A DNA stretch of 43,880 bases from Boseongicola sp. (lineage in GTDB: Bacteria > Pseudomonadota > Alphaproteobacteria > Rhodobacterales > Rhodobacteraceae), in NCBI GenBank assembly GCA_029287375.1, contig JARFRG010000074.1, positions 1 to 43,880 on the forward strand, in the 5' to 3' direction. This document shows, in pieces, positions 9,583 to 18,478 of the stretch. The notes beneath the pieces are model-generated. The model worked only from the letters and a program-made list of their open reading frames with translations. It had not been told where the DNA came from and searched no databases. A program made the position numbers and the translations under genes. Each line of letters begins with the position of its first letter. Positions within the stretch are counted from its first letter, which is position 1.

Positions 9583-10434
9583 ATGCGTTTGGGTGGGTCT
9601 GCTTTTCGAAACTTTGCGATCCTTGCAGTGACGGCGCTGACGCTGTCTGGCTGTGGCCTTGTGGGCGGTGGTGACGAAGAACGCCCGCTTGAAAGCTTTT
9701 CCGCAGAAGAATTGTACAAACGCGCAGAATTCGAGCTTGAATCCGAAGGCAACGCCGAAGAAGCCGCGCGTTTTTTCGGAGAAGTTGAACGCCTGTATCC
9801 CTATTCCGAATGGGCGCGTCGAGCCCTCGTAATGCAGGCCTTTTCCTACCATCGTGGTCGCGATTACGAAGCAACACGCAGCGCGGCCCAACGGTTCCTG
9901 ACAACCTATCCGGCCGATCAGGATGCGGCCTGGGCTCAATACCTGCTGGCGCTGTCCTACTATGATCAAATCGACGATGTCGGTCGGGATCAGGGACTGA
10001 CGTTTCAGGCGCTGCAATCGCTTCGCGATGTGATCGAGCGCTATCCAGATAGCGAATATGCGCGCTCTGCCATCCTGAAATTCGACCTCGCATTCGACCA
10101 TCTTGGCGGCAAGGAAATGGAGATCGGTCGATACTACCTCAAGCGCGGCCATTACATTGCGGCCGTCAATCGCTTTCGCGTCGTCGTCGAAGACTTTCAA
10201 ACCACCACGCACACAGCCGAAGCACTTCATCGTCTGGTTGAGGCCTATCTGTCACTTGGCTTGACTGACGAAGCGCAGACCGCCGGTGCGATCCTTGGGT
10301 TCAACTATCAGTCGACGGTTTGGTACGAGGACAGCTTTGCATTGTTAACCGGGCAGGGGCTGCGGCCCGAGACCTCGGGCGACAACTGGCTTTCGACCAT
10401 TTTCCGTCAGGTTGTTCGCGGCGAATGGCTCTGA
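9583..10434 (+). CDS. bamD: outer membrane assembly lipoprotein BamD
   Basis: BamD is the essential TPR lipoprotein of the BAM complex that inserts beta-barrel proteins in the outer membrane. From ATG 9583 a lipoprotein signal peptide ends in LTLSGC with the lipidated cysteine at residue 24. The rest is made of TPR-like helices, including AARFFGEVERLYPYSEWARRA and YPDSEYARSA repeats. An upstream in-frame GTG (9541) would give an extra 14 residues that spoil the signal peptide, so I reject it. recN begins 4 bases after the stop. Confidence 0.95.
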   Translation: MRLGGSAFRNFAILAVTALTLSGCGLVGGGDEERPLESFSAEELYKRAEFELESEGNAEEAARFFGEVERLYPYSEWARRALVMQAFSYHRGRDYEATRSAAQRFLTTYPADQDAAWAQYLLALSYYDQIDDVGRDQGLTFQALQSLRDVIERYPDSEYARSAILKFDLAFDHLGGKEMEIGRYYLKRGHYIAAVNRFRVVVEDFQTTTHTAEALHRLVEAYLSLGLTDEAQTAGAILGFNYQSTVWYEDSFALLTGQGLRPETSGDNWLSTIFRQVVRGEWL

Positions 10435-10438
10435 TCCC

Positions 10439-12088
10439 ATGCTAAGAAGTCTCGACATACGAGACATGCTGATCATTGACCGGCTAGAGCTTACGTTTCA
10501 ACCTGGGCTGAATGTGCTGACGGGAGAAACGGGTGCGGGCAAGTCTATCCTTCTGGATTCACTTGGATTTGTTCTGGGTTGGCGGGGCCGCGCAGAATTG
10601 GTGCGCGAGGGTGCCGAACAAGGCGAAGTCACGGCGGAGTTTGATTTAGCATCCGATCATCCTGCGCGCGAGGTGTTGGCCGAAGCGGGTTTTTCACAAG
10701 ACGACACGTTGATCTTGCGCCGCGTGAACACCCGGGATGGGCGCAAGACTGCCTGGATCAATGACCGGCGCGCGTCGGGAGAATTGCTCCGTGCTTTGTC
10801 TGAAACGCTTGTCGAACTCCACGGGCAAAACGACGATCGCGGACTGCTAAACCCGTCAGGTCACCGTCGGCTCCTTGATGATTTCGGGGACCTCTATGAT
10901 CATGTGGCGCGCACGCGTGCTGCATGGCGTGATCTGCACGGCGCAAAATCTGCCTTAGCCGAAGCCGAAACTGCCGCAGAGGCCCTTGCCGAGGAAGAAG
11001 ATTTTCTGCGCCACGCCGTGTCTGAATTAACGCAACTTGCGCCAGAGGCAGGCGAGGACGCACACCTCGACAGTCGGCGCCGCATGATGCAAGCGGCTGA
11101 AAAAATCCGTGAAGACATCGCTCGCGCCCATACAGCGCTGGGGTCTGGTGGTGCAGAAGGAATGATGCGCGATGCGTCGCGTTGGCTTGAGGGCGCGGCA
11201 GACAGAGCAGAAGGCGCGCTTGAGGCGCCCATGGCTGCCCTTGAACGTGCGCTGATCGAACTTGGGAACGCAGAAGACGGCGTATCGCGCGCTCTTGATG
11301 CGCTTGATTTCGACGCCTCAGAACTTGAGAACATCGAAGAACGCCTGTTCGCGATCCGAGCATTGGCACGCAAACACAACGTCCTGCCGGACCAGCTGTC
11401 TGATCTTGCTGAAAAGCTGGGTGCAAAGCTTGACGCGCTCGACGGAGGGGCCGAAGAACTTGCGAGTCTAAAGGCTGCTTTGCACGAAGCCGAAGACGTA
11501 TATGACGGGATCGCCGACGCGTTGGGTGCAGCCCGGGCCGAGGCGGCCGAAGCACTTGATCTCGCCATGGCCAAGGAGCTTGCGCCTCTCAAGCTGGACC
11601 GCGCGGTCTTTGCCACTGAGCTATCCGAGGGCGACGCCGGGCCGGACGGCCGCGACACAGTATTGTTCACCGTTGCGACCAACCCGGGCGCGCCGTCGGG
11701 ACCACTGAACAAGATTGCCTCGGGCGGAGAACTAAGCCGATTTCTTCTGGCCCTAAAGGTCTGCCTGACGTCCGGTGTGGAAGGGCTCACGCTGATATTC
11801 GATGAAATCGACCGCGGGGTCGGCGGCGCGACGGCGGATGCAGTCGGAAGACGACTTGCGGAATTATCGGCGTCTTCTCAAGTGCTTGTAGTCACTCATT
11901 CCCCTCAGGTCGCCGCGCGGGGCGCCCATCACTGGCGCGTCGAAAAGCGGATTAAAAACGGAGCCACTCTGTCCACCGTCAGCCCGCTAGGGGCGGACGA
12001 GCGTGTGGACGAAGTTGCACGAATGCTGTCGGGAGACACCGTGACAGACGCGGCGCGCATCGCGGCCCGGACGTTGCTTGCTGGTTAG
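10439..12088 (+). CDS. recN: DNA repair protein RecN
   Basis: RecN is an SMC-like ATPase used in double-strand break repair. The 549 residues show Walker A GETGAGKS at 29-36, a long alanine/glutamate-rich coiled-coil middle, the ABC signature SGGELSRFLLALK and Walker B LIFDEIDRGVGG in the C-terminal head. The start ATG at 10439 follows bamD by 4 bases, so the two are cotranscribed. No GTTC-N7-GTTC SOS box was seen just before it. Its stop overlaps the stop of the convergent methyltransferase gene by 4 bases. Confidence 0.97.
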   Translation: MLRSLDIRDMLIIDRLELTFQPGLNVLTGETGAGKSILLDSLGFVLGWRGRAELVREGAEQGEVTAEFDLASDHPAREVLAEAGFSQDDTLILRRVNTRDGRKTAWINDRRASGELLRALSETLVELHGQNDDRGLLNPSGHRRLLDDFGDLYDHVARTRAAWRDLHGAKSALAEAETAAEALAEEEDFLRHAVSELTQLAPEAGEDAHLDSRRRMMQAAEKIREDIARAHTALGSGGAEGMMRDASRWLEGAADRAEGALEAPMAALERALIELGNAEDGVSRALDALDFDASELENIEERLFAIRALARKHNVLPDQLSDLAEKLGAKLDALDGGAEELASLKAALHEAEDVYDGIADALGAARAEAAEALDLAMAKELAPLKLDRAVFATELSEGDAGPDGRDTVLFTVATNPGAPSGPLNKIASGGELSRFLLALKVCLTSGVEGLTLIFDEIDRGVGGATADAVGRRLAELSASSQVLVVTHSPQVAARGAHHWRVEKRIKNGATLSTVSPLGADERVDEVARMLSGDTVTDAARIAARTLLAG

Positions 12089-13101
12089 CTGCGACGACGG
12101 CGGCGGCTGGATCGCGTGGCAACTGGTTCATTGTCGCTCAATCCGTCCGTTGCCGATGAAAACCCACCCAATGCGCCTGTGATCTGATCAAGCGTCGGGC
12201 GGTCGCCTTTCGGCGTTTCTTCAAGAGCCGCACGCATTTTTACCAGATGCTCCGGTGTCGTCCCACAGCATCCACCAATGATCGTCGCCCCCGAATTTCG
12301 GGCCAAAATCGCATATTCGGCCATCAGATCAGGCGTTCCATCATAGTGAATATGCCCGTCAACGTACTTTGGGATGCCAGCATTCCCTTTGGCGATCAAA
12401 GGGATCTCTGAACCTTGGGCAGCAAAGCCCAGGACGGTGCGCAAAAGATCAGATGCGCCAACGCCGCAGTTGGCCCCAAAGGCAAGCGGCGGATGGTCCA
12501 GTTTATCAACCATGTCGGCCATTCCCTGGCTGGTCAGCCCCATCATCGTGCGGCCCGCCGTGTCAAAGCTCATGGTGCCGCACCACGGCATCCCGGCCAA
12601 GAGAGCAGCTTCAGCGGCTGCTCTGTATTCTTCGGGGGCGCTGATGGTTTCCACCCACAAAACATCCGCGCCGCCGGCTTTCAGGCCCTCGGCTTGTTCG
12701 TGGAACATTTCGACGGCATGCGAGTAGGTCAGCGTGCCCATCGGCTCCATAATCTCGCCGGTAGGCCCGACGGACCCTGCAACAACAACGTCACGGCCTG
12801 ACGCATCTGCAATCTCTCGGCCAATTTCCGCGCCGGCCTTGTTCAGCTCAAAAACCCGCGCTTGTCCGTCGTGCAGCTTAAGCCGCGCCGCGTTTCCGCC
12901 GAATGTATTGGTCAGGAAAATATCCGACCCCGCATCAACCGCCCCTTTGTAAAGGCTTCTGATTTTTGCGGTTTCGTTCACGTTCCAGAATTCCGGCGCG
13001 TCGCCCGCCATAAGTCCCATATTGAAAAGGTTCGTCCCCGTTGCGCCATCCGCCAGCAACCAGTCGCGTGTCTGCAAAAGTGTCGTCAGCCGATCAGCCA
13101 T
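12085..13101 (-). CDS. bmt: betaine--homocysteine S-methyltransferase
   Basis: This zinc enzyme of the homocysteine methyltransferase family (PF02574) has 338 residues. GANCGVG and GGCCGTTPEH supply the three zinc cysteines; DGATGTNLFNMG is the N-terminal signature. It most likely moves a methyl group from glycine betaine to homocysteine to give methionine, common in marine Rhodobacterales that catabolise betaine. Related families act on S-methylmethionine, so substrate is by homology. The C-terminal tail is an arginine-rich RSSRRRRRS. A 174-base leader separates it from tRNA-Ala on the same strand; I recognised no known riboswitch in it. Confidence 0.88.
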   Translation of the reverse strand: MADRLTTLLQTRDWLLADGATGTNLFNMGLMAGDAPEFWNVNETAKIRSLYKGAVDAGSDIFLTNTFGGNAARLKLHDGQARVFELNKAGAEIGREIADASGRDVVVAGSVGPTGEIMEPMGTLTYSHAVEMFHEQAEGLKAGGADVLWVETISAPEEYRAAAEAALLAGMPWCGTMSFDTAGRTMMGLTSQGMADMVDKLDHPPLAFGANCGVGASDLLRTVLGFAAQGSEIPLIAKGNAGIPKYVDGHIHYDGTPDLMAEYAILARNSGATIIGGCCGTTPEHLVKMRAALEETPKGDRPTLDQITGALGGFSSATDGLSDNEPVATRSSRRRRRS

Positions 13102-13275
13102 GAAAAGGTCCTCGAATTAGGGTTTCATCCCACTGACATGGGCGTGGGCAGGGCGCAAATCAAATCTATTCACCAAGATTATGAATATGCGTCATACAAA
13201 AAAAGATTGCACACAGAGCGGCTTAAGTTTCCGCAACATACGCGTGGCTTAATGTGTTGTTTTCTAATGTAGTTT

Positions 13276-13351
<76 letters not shown>

Positions 13352-13428
13352 ATCCGGGTGCGGGCCGTTCCAGACCGCCCGCGTGGATTACTGATTTCGC
13401 CTCTTCTAAGCAAGCAAAAAATCAGAGA

Positions 13429-13743
13429 TCAATCGTCGTCGTCAGTGGCAACATCCGCGATGTCTTCAAGCGAAACATCATCATCGTCGTCATCATCTTC
13501 AAGAACATCATCGCCCAGATCGACATCCGCATCGTCGAGTACGACGTCTTCTTCTTCAGATTCTTTTTCTGGCTTGGCGCTTGCGTCCGGTTTGTCGGCG
13601 ACCATCGTCCGGCTTGCTTTGCCAGTGTCGATATTGACGGTTTCACCCGTATACGGACTGATCACCGGGCTGGCGTTCAGGTCGTAAAAGCGCTTACCGC
13701 TTGTCGGGCATAGACGTTTTGTGCCCCATTCTTCCTTCGGCAT
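13429..13743 (-). CDS. TIGR02300 family (FYDLN acid) protein
   Basis: A 104-residue protein of unknown function. The N-terminal half carries the family core GTKRLCPTSGKRFYDLN and SPYTG, resembling a small zinc-ribbon-like domain; the C-terminal half is almost entirely Asp and Glu, a typical low-complexity acidic tail. AGAAGGA lies about 6 bases before the ATG at 13743; a longer frame upstream is not supported. The family is common in alphaproteobacteria and often sits beside tRNA-Ala as here. Confidence 0.88.
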   Translation of the reverse strand: MPKEEWGTKRLCPTSGKRFYDLNASPVISPYTGETVNIDTGKASRTMVADKPDASAKPEKESEEEDVVLDDADVDLGDDVLEDDDDDDDVSLEDIADVATDDDD

Positions 13744-13904
13744 GGATTTTCCTTCTAAGGGAGGTCCGTTTGGAATGTCGCGCCAACTGCCATATGTGCT
13801 CGCCCCTGTCAAAGCCTTTTGCTGTTCAATCCGCTCTTGTCGAACGATCCCGGACAAAGCTAGGGTCTGGCGCAGCAGTGGTACGATCATTTGAGGCATG
13901 AGAT

Positions 13905-14579
13905 ATGGGGTGGCTTCGGCCCTTGAACAACCCGGTCGACGGGGTGACAATCAGGCGCAATCAGCAGGCGCGACGACTTACGCTTCGGGTGTCGCGCCTT
14001 GACGGTCGGGTAACACTGACCGCGCCAGTCTCTGCGACCGATCGCACGATACGAACCTTTCTCGAAGACCACGCTGGCTGGATTGCCAAGGCGCAAACAA
14101 ATGCCGCCACCGAAATCCGGGTTGCGCCCGGCGTCAACTTGCCGGTCGAGGGGCGGTTAAGGTCAGTCGTGGCGGGGCAGGGACGTCGCGCCAGGATATT
14201 CGAGGACCGTATCGAAACGCCGGGGGGGCGTGCGCTTGCCACGGCCCTCAGGCATCTTGCAAGAGACCGTGCAATGCCCCGCATCGACCACTATGCCGCA
14301 CAGGTCGACCGCCCGGTGACCGCCGTCAGCCTGAGAGATACGCGGTCGCGCTGGGGGTCATGTACCTCGGAAGGCAAACTGATGCTGTCGTGGCGCCTTG
14401 TGTTCGCGCCCCCCAAAGTCTTCGACTACGTGATTGCCCACGAAGTTGCGCATCTGGTCGAGATGAACCACTCCCGCGCGTTTTGGGCCATCGTTGAGGG
14501 GCTCCGCCCAGACTACCGAGATTCAAAAAACTGGCTCAAATCCGATGGTCCGGACCTTCATCGCTATCGGTTTGATTGA
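13905..14579 (+). CDS. YgjP-like (M48-type) zinc metallopeptidase domain protein
   Basis: A 224-residue cytoplasmic protein of the DUF45/YgjP family. The metal site is HEVAH with H179, E180 and H183, and a third ligand probably at H189 in MNHS. LRDTRSRWGSCTSEGKLMLSWRL just before it is the family signature. Members are related to WSS1/SprT-type peptidases; the substrate here is unknown. It starts 161 bases from the divergent TIGR02300 gene and is followed by a GntR regulator. Confidence 0.85.
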   Translation: MGWLRPLNNPVDGVTIRRNQQARRLTLRVSRLDGRVTLTAPVSATDRTIRTFLEDHAGWIAKAQTNAATEIRVAPGVNLPVEGRLRSVVAGQGRRARIFEDRIETPGGRALATALRHLARDRAMPRIDHYAAQVDRPVTAVSLRDTRSRWGSCTSEGKLMLSWRLVFAPPKVFDYVIAHEVAHLVEMNHSRAFWAIVEGLRPDYRDSKNWLKSDGPDLHRYRFD

Positions 14580-14594
14580 CGACACCCTGTCATT

Positions 14595-14604
14595 TGTGAT
14601 CACA
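14595..14604. promoter_or_regulatory. 10-bp palindrome before the GntR gene
   Basis: TGTGATCACA is a perfect palindrome 8 bases before the GntR start codon, and its TGT...ACA ends resemble FadR/FCD-type operators. An autoregulatory site is plausible but unproven. Confidence 0.3.
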
Positions 14605-14612
14605 CTGCCAAC

Positions 14613-15257
14613 ATGCTCAGTCGTACCGCCGATCCGCTTCCCGCAGCCCACGACCGCGTCTATCGCGTGTTGCGCAGCCGTATCATGCACGGAGAAATGG
14701 ATCCGGGGGCGCCCCTGACTTTGCGCGGTATCGGCAAGGAGTTCGGCGTCTCGATGACGCCCGCGCGCGAATCTGTGCGTCGCCTTGTTGCCGAGGGCGC
14801 ACTGACCTTGTCCGCATCGGGCCGTGTGTCGACGCCTGAATTGTCCAATGACCGGATTGAGGAATTGGCGGCCTTGCGGGCATTGATCGAAACTGAATTG
14901 GCAAGCCGCGCACTGCCACGCGCTCATTTGGCGCTGATTGAACGGTTGTCGCTGATCAACAACGCGATTTCTGAGGCCATCGTAAAGGGTGATGCGGTTG
15001 CCTACATCCGGACAAACCTCGAATTTCACCGGACTCTCTATTTGCGTGCGCAGGCACCTGCGATGCTTGCGATGGCGGAAACGGTCTGGCTTCAGCTTGG
15101 GCCGACGATGCGGTCGCTCTATGGTAAATTAAAGCGCACCGAGGTGCCTAAAAACCACCGGCTTATTCTGGCGGCGTTGCGCGCCGGGGACGAGCCGAGC
15201 CTTCGATTGGCGGTGCGGAGCGATGTTACGCAAGGCCTGCGCATGCTTGCCACCTAG
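14613..15257 (+). CDS. GntR family transcriptional regulator (FCD domain)
   Basis: A 214-residue regulator. The N-terminal winged helix (about residues 6-70) contains GEMDPGAPLTLRGIGKEFGVSMTPARESVRRL, the classical GntR helix-turn-helix; residues about 78-205 form an all-helical FCD ligand-binding domain that often coordinates a metal and an organic acid. The ligand cannot be deduced. The stop overlaps the stop of the convergent hydrolase in the palindromic tetranucleotide CTAG. Confidence 0.9.
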   Translation: MLSRTADPLPAAHDRVYRVLRSRIMHGEMDPGAPLTLRGIGKEFGVSMTPARESVRRLVAEGALTLSASGRVSTPELSNDRIEELAALRALIETELASRALPRAHLALIERLSLINNAISEAIVKGDAVAYIRTNLEFHRTLYLRAQAPAMLAMAETVWLQLGPTMRSLYGKLKRTEVPKNHRLILAALRAGDEPSLRLAVRSDVTQGLRMLAT

Positions 15258-16198
15258 GCGCGCTCCGACCCCGTTTGATCCCCAAGAAAGCTCTTGAGTA
15301 TTTCCGCAATCCGTCCGGGATGCGTTTGTGGAAAATTGTGCGTGGCTTTTGCCAATTGCACATGCTGCGCATTCGGGTTCAGTTCGGCCATTCGCCCCAT
15401 CGATGAGAGGGGAATGACCTGATCGGCCCCTCCCCAAATTCCAAGAACTGCTGTGCCGTAGTCCGCGATCGTGCGATGATCGTCGTCCAGCAACTGGGAC
15501 AATACATGGCGTCGTGATGACAAGACGGACGGCAAATACCCGCGTCGACGTGTTTCTGCGACCAGACGCGTTGTCAGATCAGGGATCACAGTGGGTGCGC
15601 CAGCTTCCGCAGCCAATTCGCGGCGCAATGCCCAGCCACCGGCAACCGGCATCAACCAATCCCCAAGAACGGGTGCCGTCCAGATGCGATCCTTTGGGGC
15701 TGCATACACAGGCGCAAGACCAGACGGCGCCATCAGCACAAGACTTCTGATCCGCAAACCTTCTTCTGCGGCAAAGGCCGTGGCAAGTGCTCCGCCCATT
15801 GAATATCCCACCACGGTGACTGGCCCGTCGATACCGAGATAGTCCATTAAATCCCGAAGTTGTTTCAGGAAGAAATCCATATCCTGTTTGCCGCGCGGGG
15901 TGGACGAAAACCCCCGCCCATAAAGATCATATGCCAAAACCCGAAAGCCAAGGGCTGCCAAAGCGCGCGCCGTACCGGCAAAAATGTAATGAGGTGAGGT
16001 CAGGCCGTGAATGCAGACGGCGATAGGGCCGCGCTTGGGGCCGGTCCAGCGATAATGGGTGCGCCCGGAAGGAAGATCGGCAATGGCCCCTGGGGCGGCC
16101 TCCTGAGCCGTGTGACCCATGGGCTTGCGAAGCGCCTCGGCCACAAAGGGGGCCGCAGCAACGGCCCCTAGCACGCTCCATCCGAGAGTGTTCATCAT
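15254..16198 (-). CDS. alpha/beta-fold hydrolase
   Basis: A 314-residue serine hydrolase of the alpha/beta-hydrolase 1 family. CIHGLTSP supplies the oxyanion loop, VGYSMGGALA the nucleophile elbow with the catalytic Ser, a WGGADQVIP stretch the acid, and KATHNFP the histidine. The N-terminus is hydrophobic (about residues 4-20), so it may be membrane-anchored or exported. Two ATGs in a row begin the gene directly after GAGGAG. It is the last gene of a leftward series behind an EamA transporter. Substrate unknown. Confidence 0.85.
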   Translation of the reverse strand: MMNTLGWSVLGAVAAAPFVAEALRKPMGHTAQEAAPGAIADLPSGRTHYRWTGPKRGPIAVCIHGLTSPHYIFAGTARALAALGFRVLAYDLYGRGFSSTPRGKQDMDFFLKQLRDLMDYLGIDGPVTVVGYSMGGALATAFAAEEGLRIRSLVLMAPSGLAPVYAAPKDRIWTAPVLGDWLMPVAGGWALRRELAAEAGAPTVIPDLTTRLVAETRRRGYLPSVLSSRRHVLSQLLDDDHRTIADYGTAVLGIWGGADQVIPLSSMGRMAELNPNAQHVQLAKATHNFPQTHPGRIAEILKSFLGDQTGSERA

Positions 16199-16202
16199 CT
16201 CC

Positions 16203-17168
16203 TCACAGGCGGTTCGGTGTGGAAAGCATGGTTTTTCGGCGCGCCGCAGCCTCGCGCCAGATCAATACCAGTCCCGACACAAGAATCAGAGCGATCCCAC
16301 CAAGCGCTGCGCCGTCTGGAAATTCAGCAAACATGACTATTCCAAAAATCACCGACAAGGGCAGGGCGATGTATTCAAAAGGCGCGACCAGGGCGGCTTC
16401 TGATCTGCGATAGGCTTGCGAAATCATGAACCCTCCGATCGACGTCATAATGCCCGAGAACATCATGAAACCCAAATCACCCCACTCGGGCCAGACCCAG
16501 GCACGAAGCAGAAAAACCGCCGAAGGATGATCAAAGGTGTCAAACCCGCCATGCCCAAACGCAAGGCCTGCGGTTGTTGACACCATAAAAAAGGAAACTT
16601 GAATGTAGAACACCATGGCTGTCGCATTTTCAGTGTCGCCGATGCGGCGCGTTAAGATGTGCAGGAAGGCATATCCGAAAGCCGCAACGAGCGGCAACAA
16701 TGACGCAAGCTGAAAGGCCGTGGTGCCGGGGCGCACAACAATCAGGACGCCGATCAGTCCGATAGCGATTGCCACCCAGCGTCTCGGCCCCACGTATTCG
16801 CCAAGAAACACCACCGAAAAGACTGAAATCAGCAAGGGACTGATGAAAAAGATCGCGACCGCATCCGCCAGTGGCAAAGCCGCAAGCGCCAGAAAGAAAA
16901 AGAAGTTCGCGCAAACCACGCAAAGCCCGCGCAAAAGGTGTATCTTCAGGCGTTTTGTGCGCAGCAGGGCCGTTGTCCCGGTCAGTGGAACAATAATCGC
17001 AACCACAAACAATAACCCGACCAAAGAGCGTACGAACATCACCTGATACAGCGGGTAGGCATCAGAGAGAAACTTGATCACAGCGTCGTTGACTGAAAAA
17101 GCAAACACCGCTGCAAGCGCCCAATAGGCACCTGAAAAGGTAGTCCGTTCTGCATCGATCAAAGACAT
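16203..17168 (-). CDS. DMT superfamily (EamA) transporter
   Basis: An inner-membrane protein of 321 residues with about ten predicted membrane helices arranged as two EamA repeats (roughly residues 12-150 and 165-300). RPGTTAF between the halves and EAALVAPFEYIALP in the second repeat are typical of this family. Members export or import small metabolites such as amino acids; no substrate is evident. It lies 31 bases after yaiI and 4 bases before the hydrolase. Confidence 0.85.
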   Translation of the reverse strand: MSLIDAERTTFSGAYWALAAVFAFSVNDAVIKFLSDAYPLYQVMFVRSLVGLLFVVAIIVPLTGTTALLRTKRLKIHLLRGLCVVCANFFFFLALAALPLADAVAIFFISPLLISVFSVVFLGEYVGPRRWVAIAIGLIGVLIVVRPGTTAFQLASLLPLVAAFGYAFLHILTRRIGDTENATAMVFYIQVSFFMVSTTAGLAFGHGGFDTFDHPSAVFLLRAWVWPEWGDLGFMMFSGIMTSIGGFMISQAYRRSEAALVAPFEYIALPLSVIFGIVMFAEFPDGAALGGIALILVSGLVLIWREAAARRKTMLSTPNRL

Positions 17169-17199
17169 GTCACACCTGAAAAGGCAGGCGCGTCAGGCT

Positions 17200-17637
17200 T
17201 TATCGCAGAGCGCGCTCCAATGCGTCCAGAAAACGCGACCGATCCGCTTTTGTAAAGCCTTTGCCGCCGCCTTGGCGAAACGGATCTGCGGCGCGCAGGT
17301 CGGCGGCAAGATCGCGCATAGCAAGGGCGTTTCCGACATTCGTAGATGTCAGGCGTTCGCCGTTCGGCTTTAGCACCAACGCGCCATTTTCGACCGCACG
17401 CGCGGCGAGCGGGATATCACTAGTGATCACGACGTCTCCGGCACCGGCGCGATCCGCAATCCACATATCGGCCACGTCGGGTCCATCCGACACATAAACC
17501 ATCTCAACCAAAGGATTGGCTGACGGGCGCAGCCCTCCGTTCGCCACCATCTTGACCTCGACTTTGCGCCGCGTGGCGACGGTCTCGACCTCTGCCTTGA
17601 CCGGGCAGGCATCAGCATCCACAAATATCACCGCCAA
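17200..17637 (-). CDS. YaiI/YqxD family protein (DUF188)
   Basis: A 145-residue protein of the DUF188 family, which has a PIN-like nuclease fold. The start IFVDADACPVK and the later DVVITSDIPLAARAV hold the conserved acidic residues; GERLTSTNVG is also family-specific. Its function is not established. The start overlaps the end of fghA by 10 bases. Confidence 0.9.
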   Translation of the reverse strand: MAVIFVDADACPVKAEVETVATRRKVEVKMVANGGLRPSANPLVEMVYVSDGPDVADMWIADRAGAGDVVITSDIPLAARAVENGALVLKPNGERLTSTNVGNALAMRDLAADLRAADPFRQGGGKGFTKADRSRFLDALERALR

Positions 17638-18458
17638 AGCGCGTCTCCGTGAAAAGCAATGTGGTCTTCCATGAAGGTCGATACAAAGAAATACGAGTGA
17701 TCATACCCCTTTTGCATCCGTATCGTCGCCTCTGTGCGCCGGCGCACCAGCACTTCCGCCAGCGCCTCGGTCCTAAGCAAATCCGCGAACTGGTCTTGCG
17801 TCCCGGTGTCGATCAATACAGGGATTTCATCCAAAGCCCCCGTTTCGGCAAGCCGTGTGGCATCATGTGCGCGTCCGTCTTCCACGCTTCCAAGATAGGC
17901 CGCAAACTGCTTTTTCCCCCAATCGCTGTTGGTGGGATTGCAGATCGGCGCAAATGCTGACGCGGATCGAAACCGCCCCGGCGATTTGGCGGCCAGGGTC
18001 AAGGCGCCATGCCCACCCATCGAGTGTCCGGTGATAGATTGGCGGTCTGCGTCGACCGCAAATTCCTCGAACACCAGCGCAGGTAGGTCGTCCAGAATGT
18101 AGGACTGCATCGCAAAATGTGGCGACCACGGTGCCTCGGTGGCGTCGAGATAAAAGCCAGCACCTTGTCCAAGATCATAGGCGTCATCGTTCGCGACGCC
18201 CTCACCGCGTGGAGAGGTGTCCGGGAAGACCACCGCAATTCCCTGTTCCGCCGCCCATGCCTGCGCGCCCGCCTTTGACATACCGTTCTCATGGGTGCAC
18301 GTCAGCCCGGCAAGAAACCAAAGGACCGGCACCGGCCCATTGCGCGCATCTTCGGGAAGAAAAAGCCCAAAGGTCATATCGCCGCCCGTGGACTTCGAGG
18401 CATGGGAATAGACACCCTGAACGCCACCGAAACACCGATTTTCCGAAATGATTTGCAT
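17628..18458 (-). CDS. fghA: S-formylglutathione hydrolase
   Basis: This esterase completes glutathione-dependent formaldehyde oxidation by hydrolysing S-formylglutathione to formate and glutathione. In 276 residues the nucleophile S146 sits in GHSMGGHGAL, the acid is likely in IDTGTQDQF and the histidine in YDHSYFF; FGGVQGVYSH and LAGLTCTHENG are esterase D signatures. The partner dehydrogenase is not in this window. It lies between an AEC transporter (20-base gap) and yaiI (10-base overlap), so it is part of the leftward run. Confidence 0.95.
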   Translation of the reverse strand: MQIISENRCFGGVQGVYSHASKSTGGDMTFGLFLPEDARNGPVPVLWFLAGLTCTHENGMSKAGAQAWAAEQGIAVVFPDTSPRGEGVANDDAYDLGQGAGFYLDATEAPWSPHFAMQSYILDDLPALVFEEFAVDADRQSITGHSMGGHGALTLAAKSPGRFRSASAFAPICNPTNSDWGKKQFAAYLGSVEDGRAHDATRLAETGALDEIPVLIDTGTQDQFADLLRTEALAEVLVRRRTEATIRMQKGYDHSYFFVSTFMEDHIAFHGDALWR

Positions 18459-18478
18459 TGCTTAATTTTCTCCCGAAT

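Noticed and set aside
13358-13380. GCGGGC/GCCCGC hairpin near tRNA-Ala as terminator of the TIGR02300 gene
   Set aside because: The stem is only 6 bp with an 11-base loop and no T-run in either direction; it may be part of the tRNA leader.
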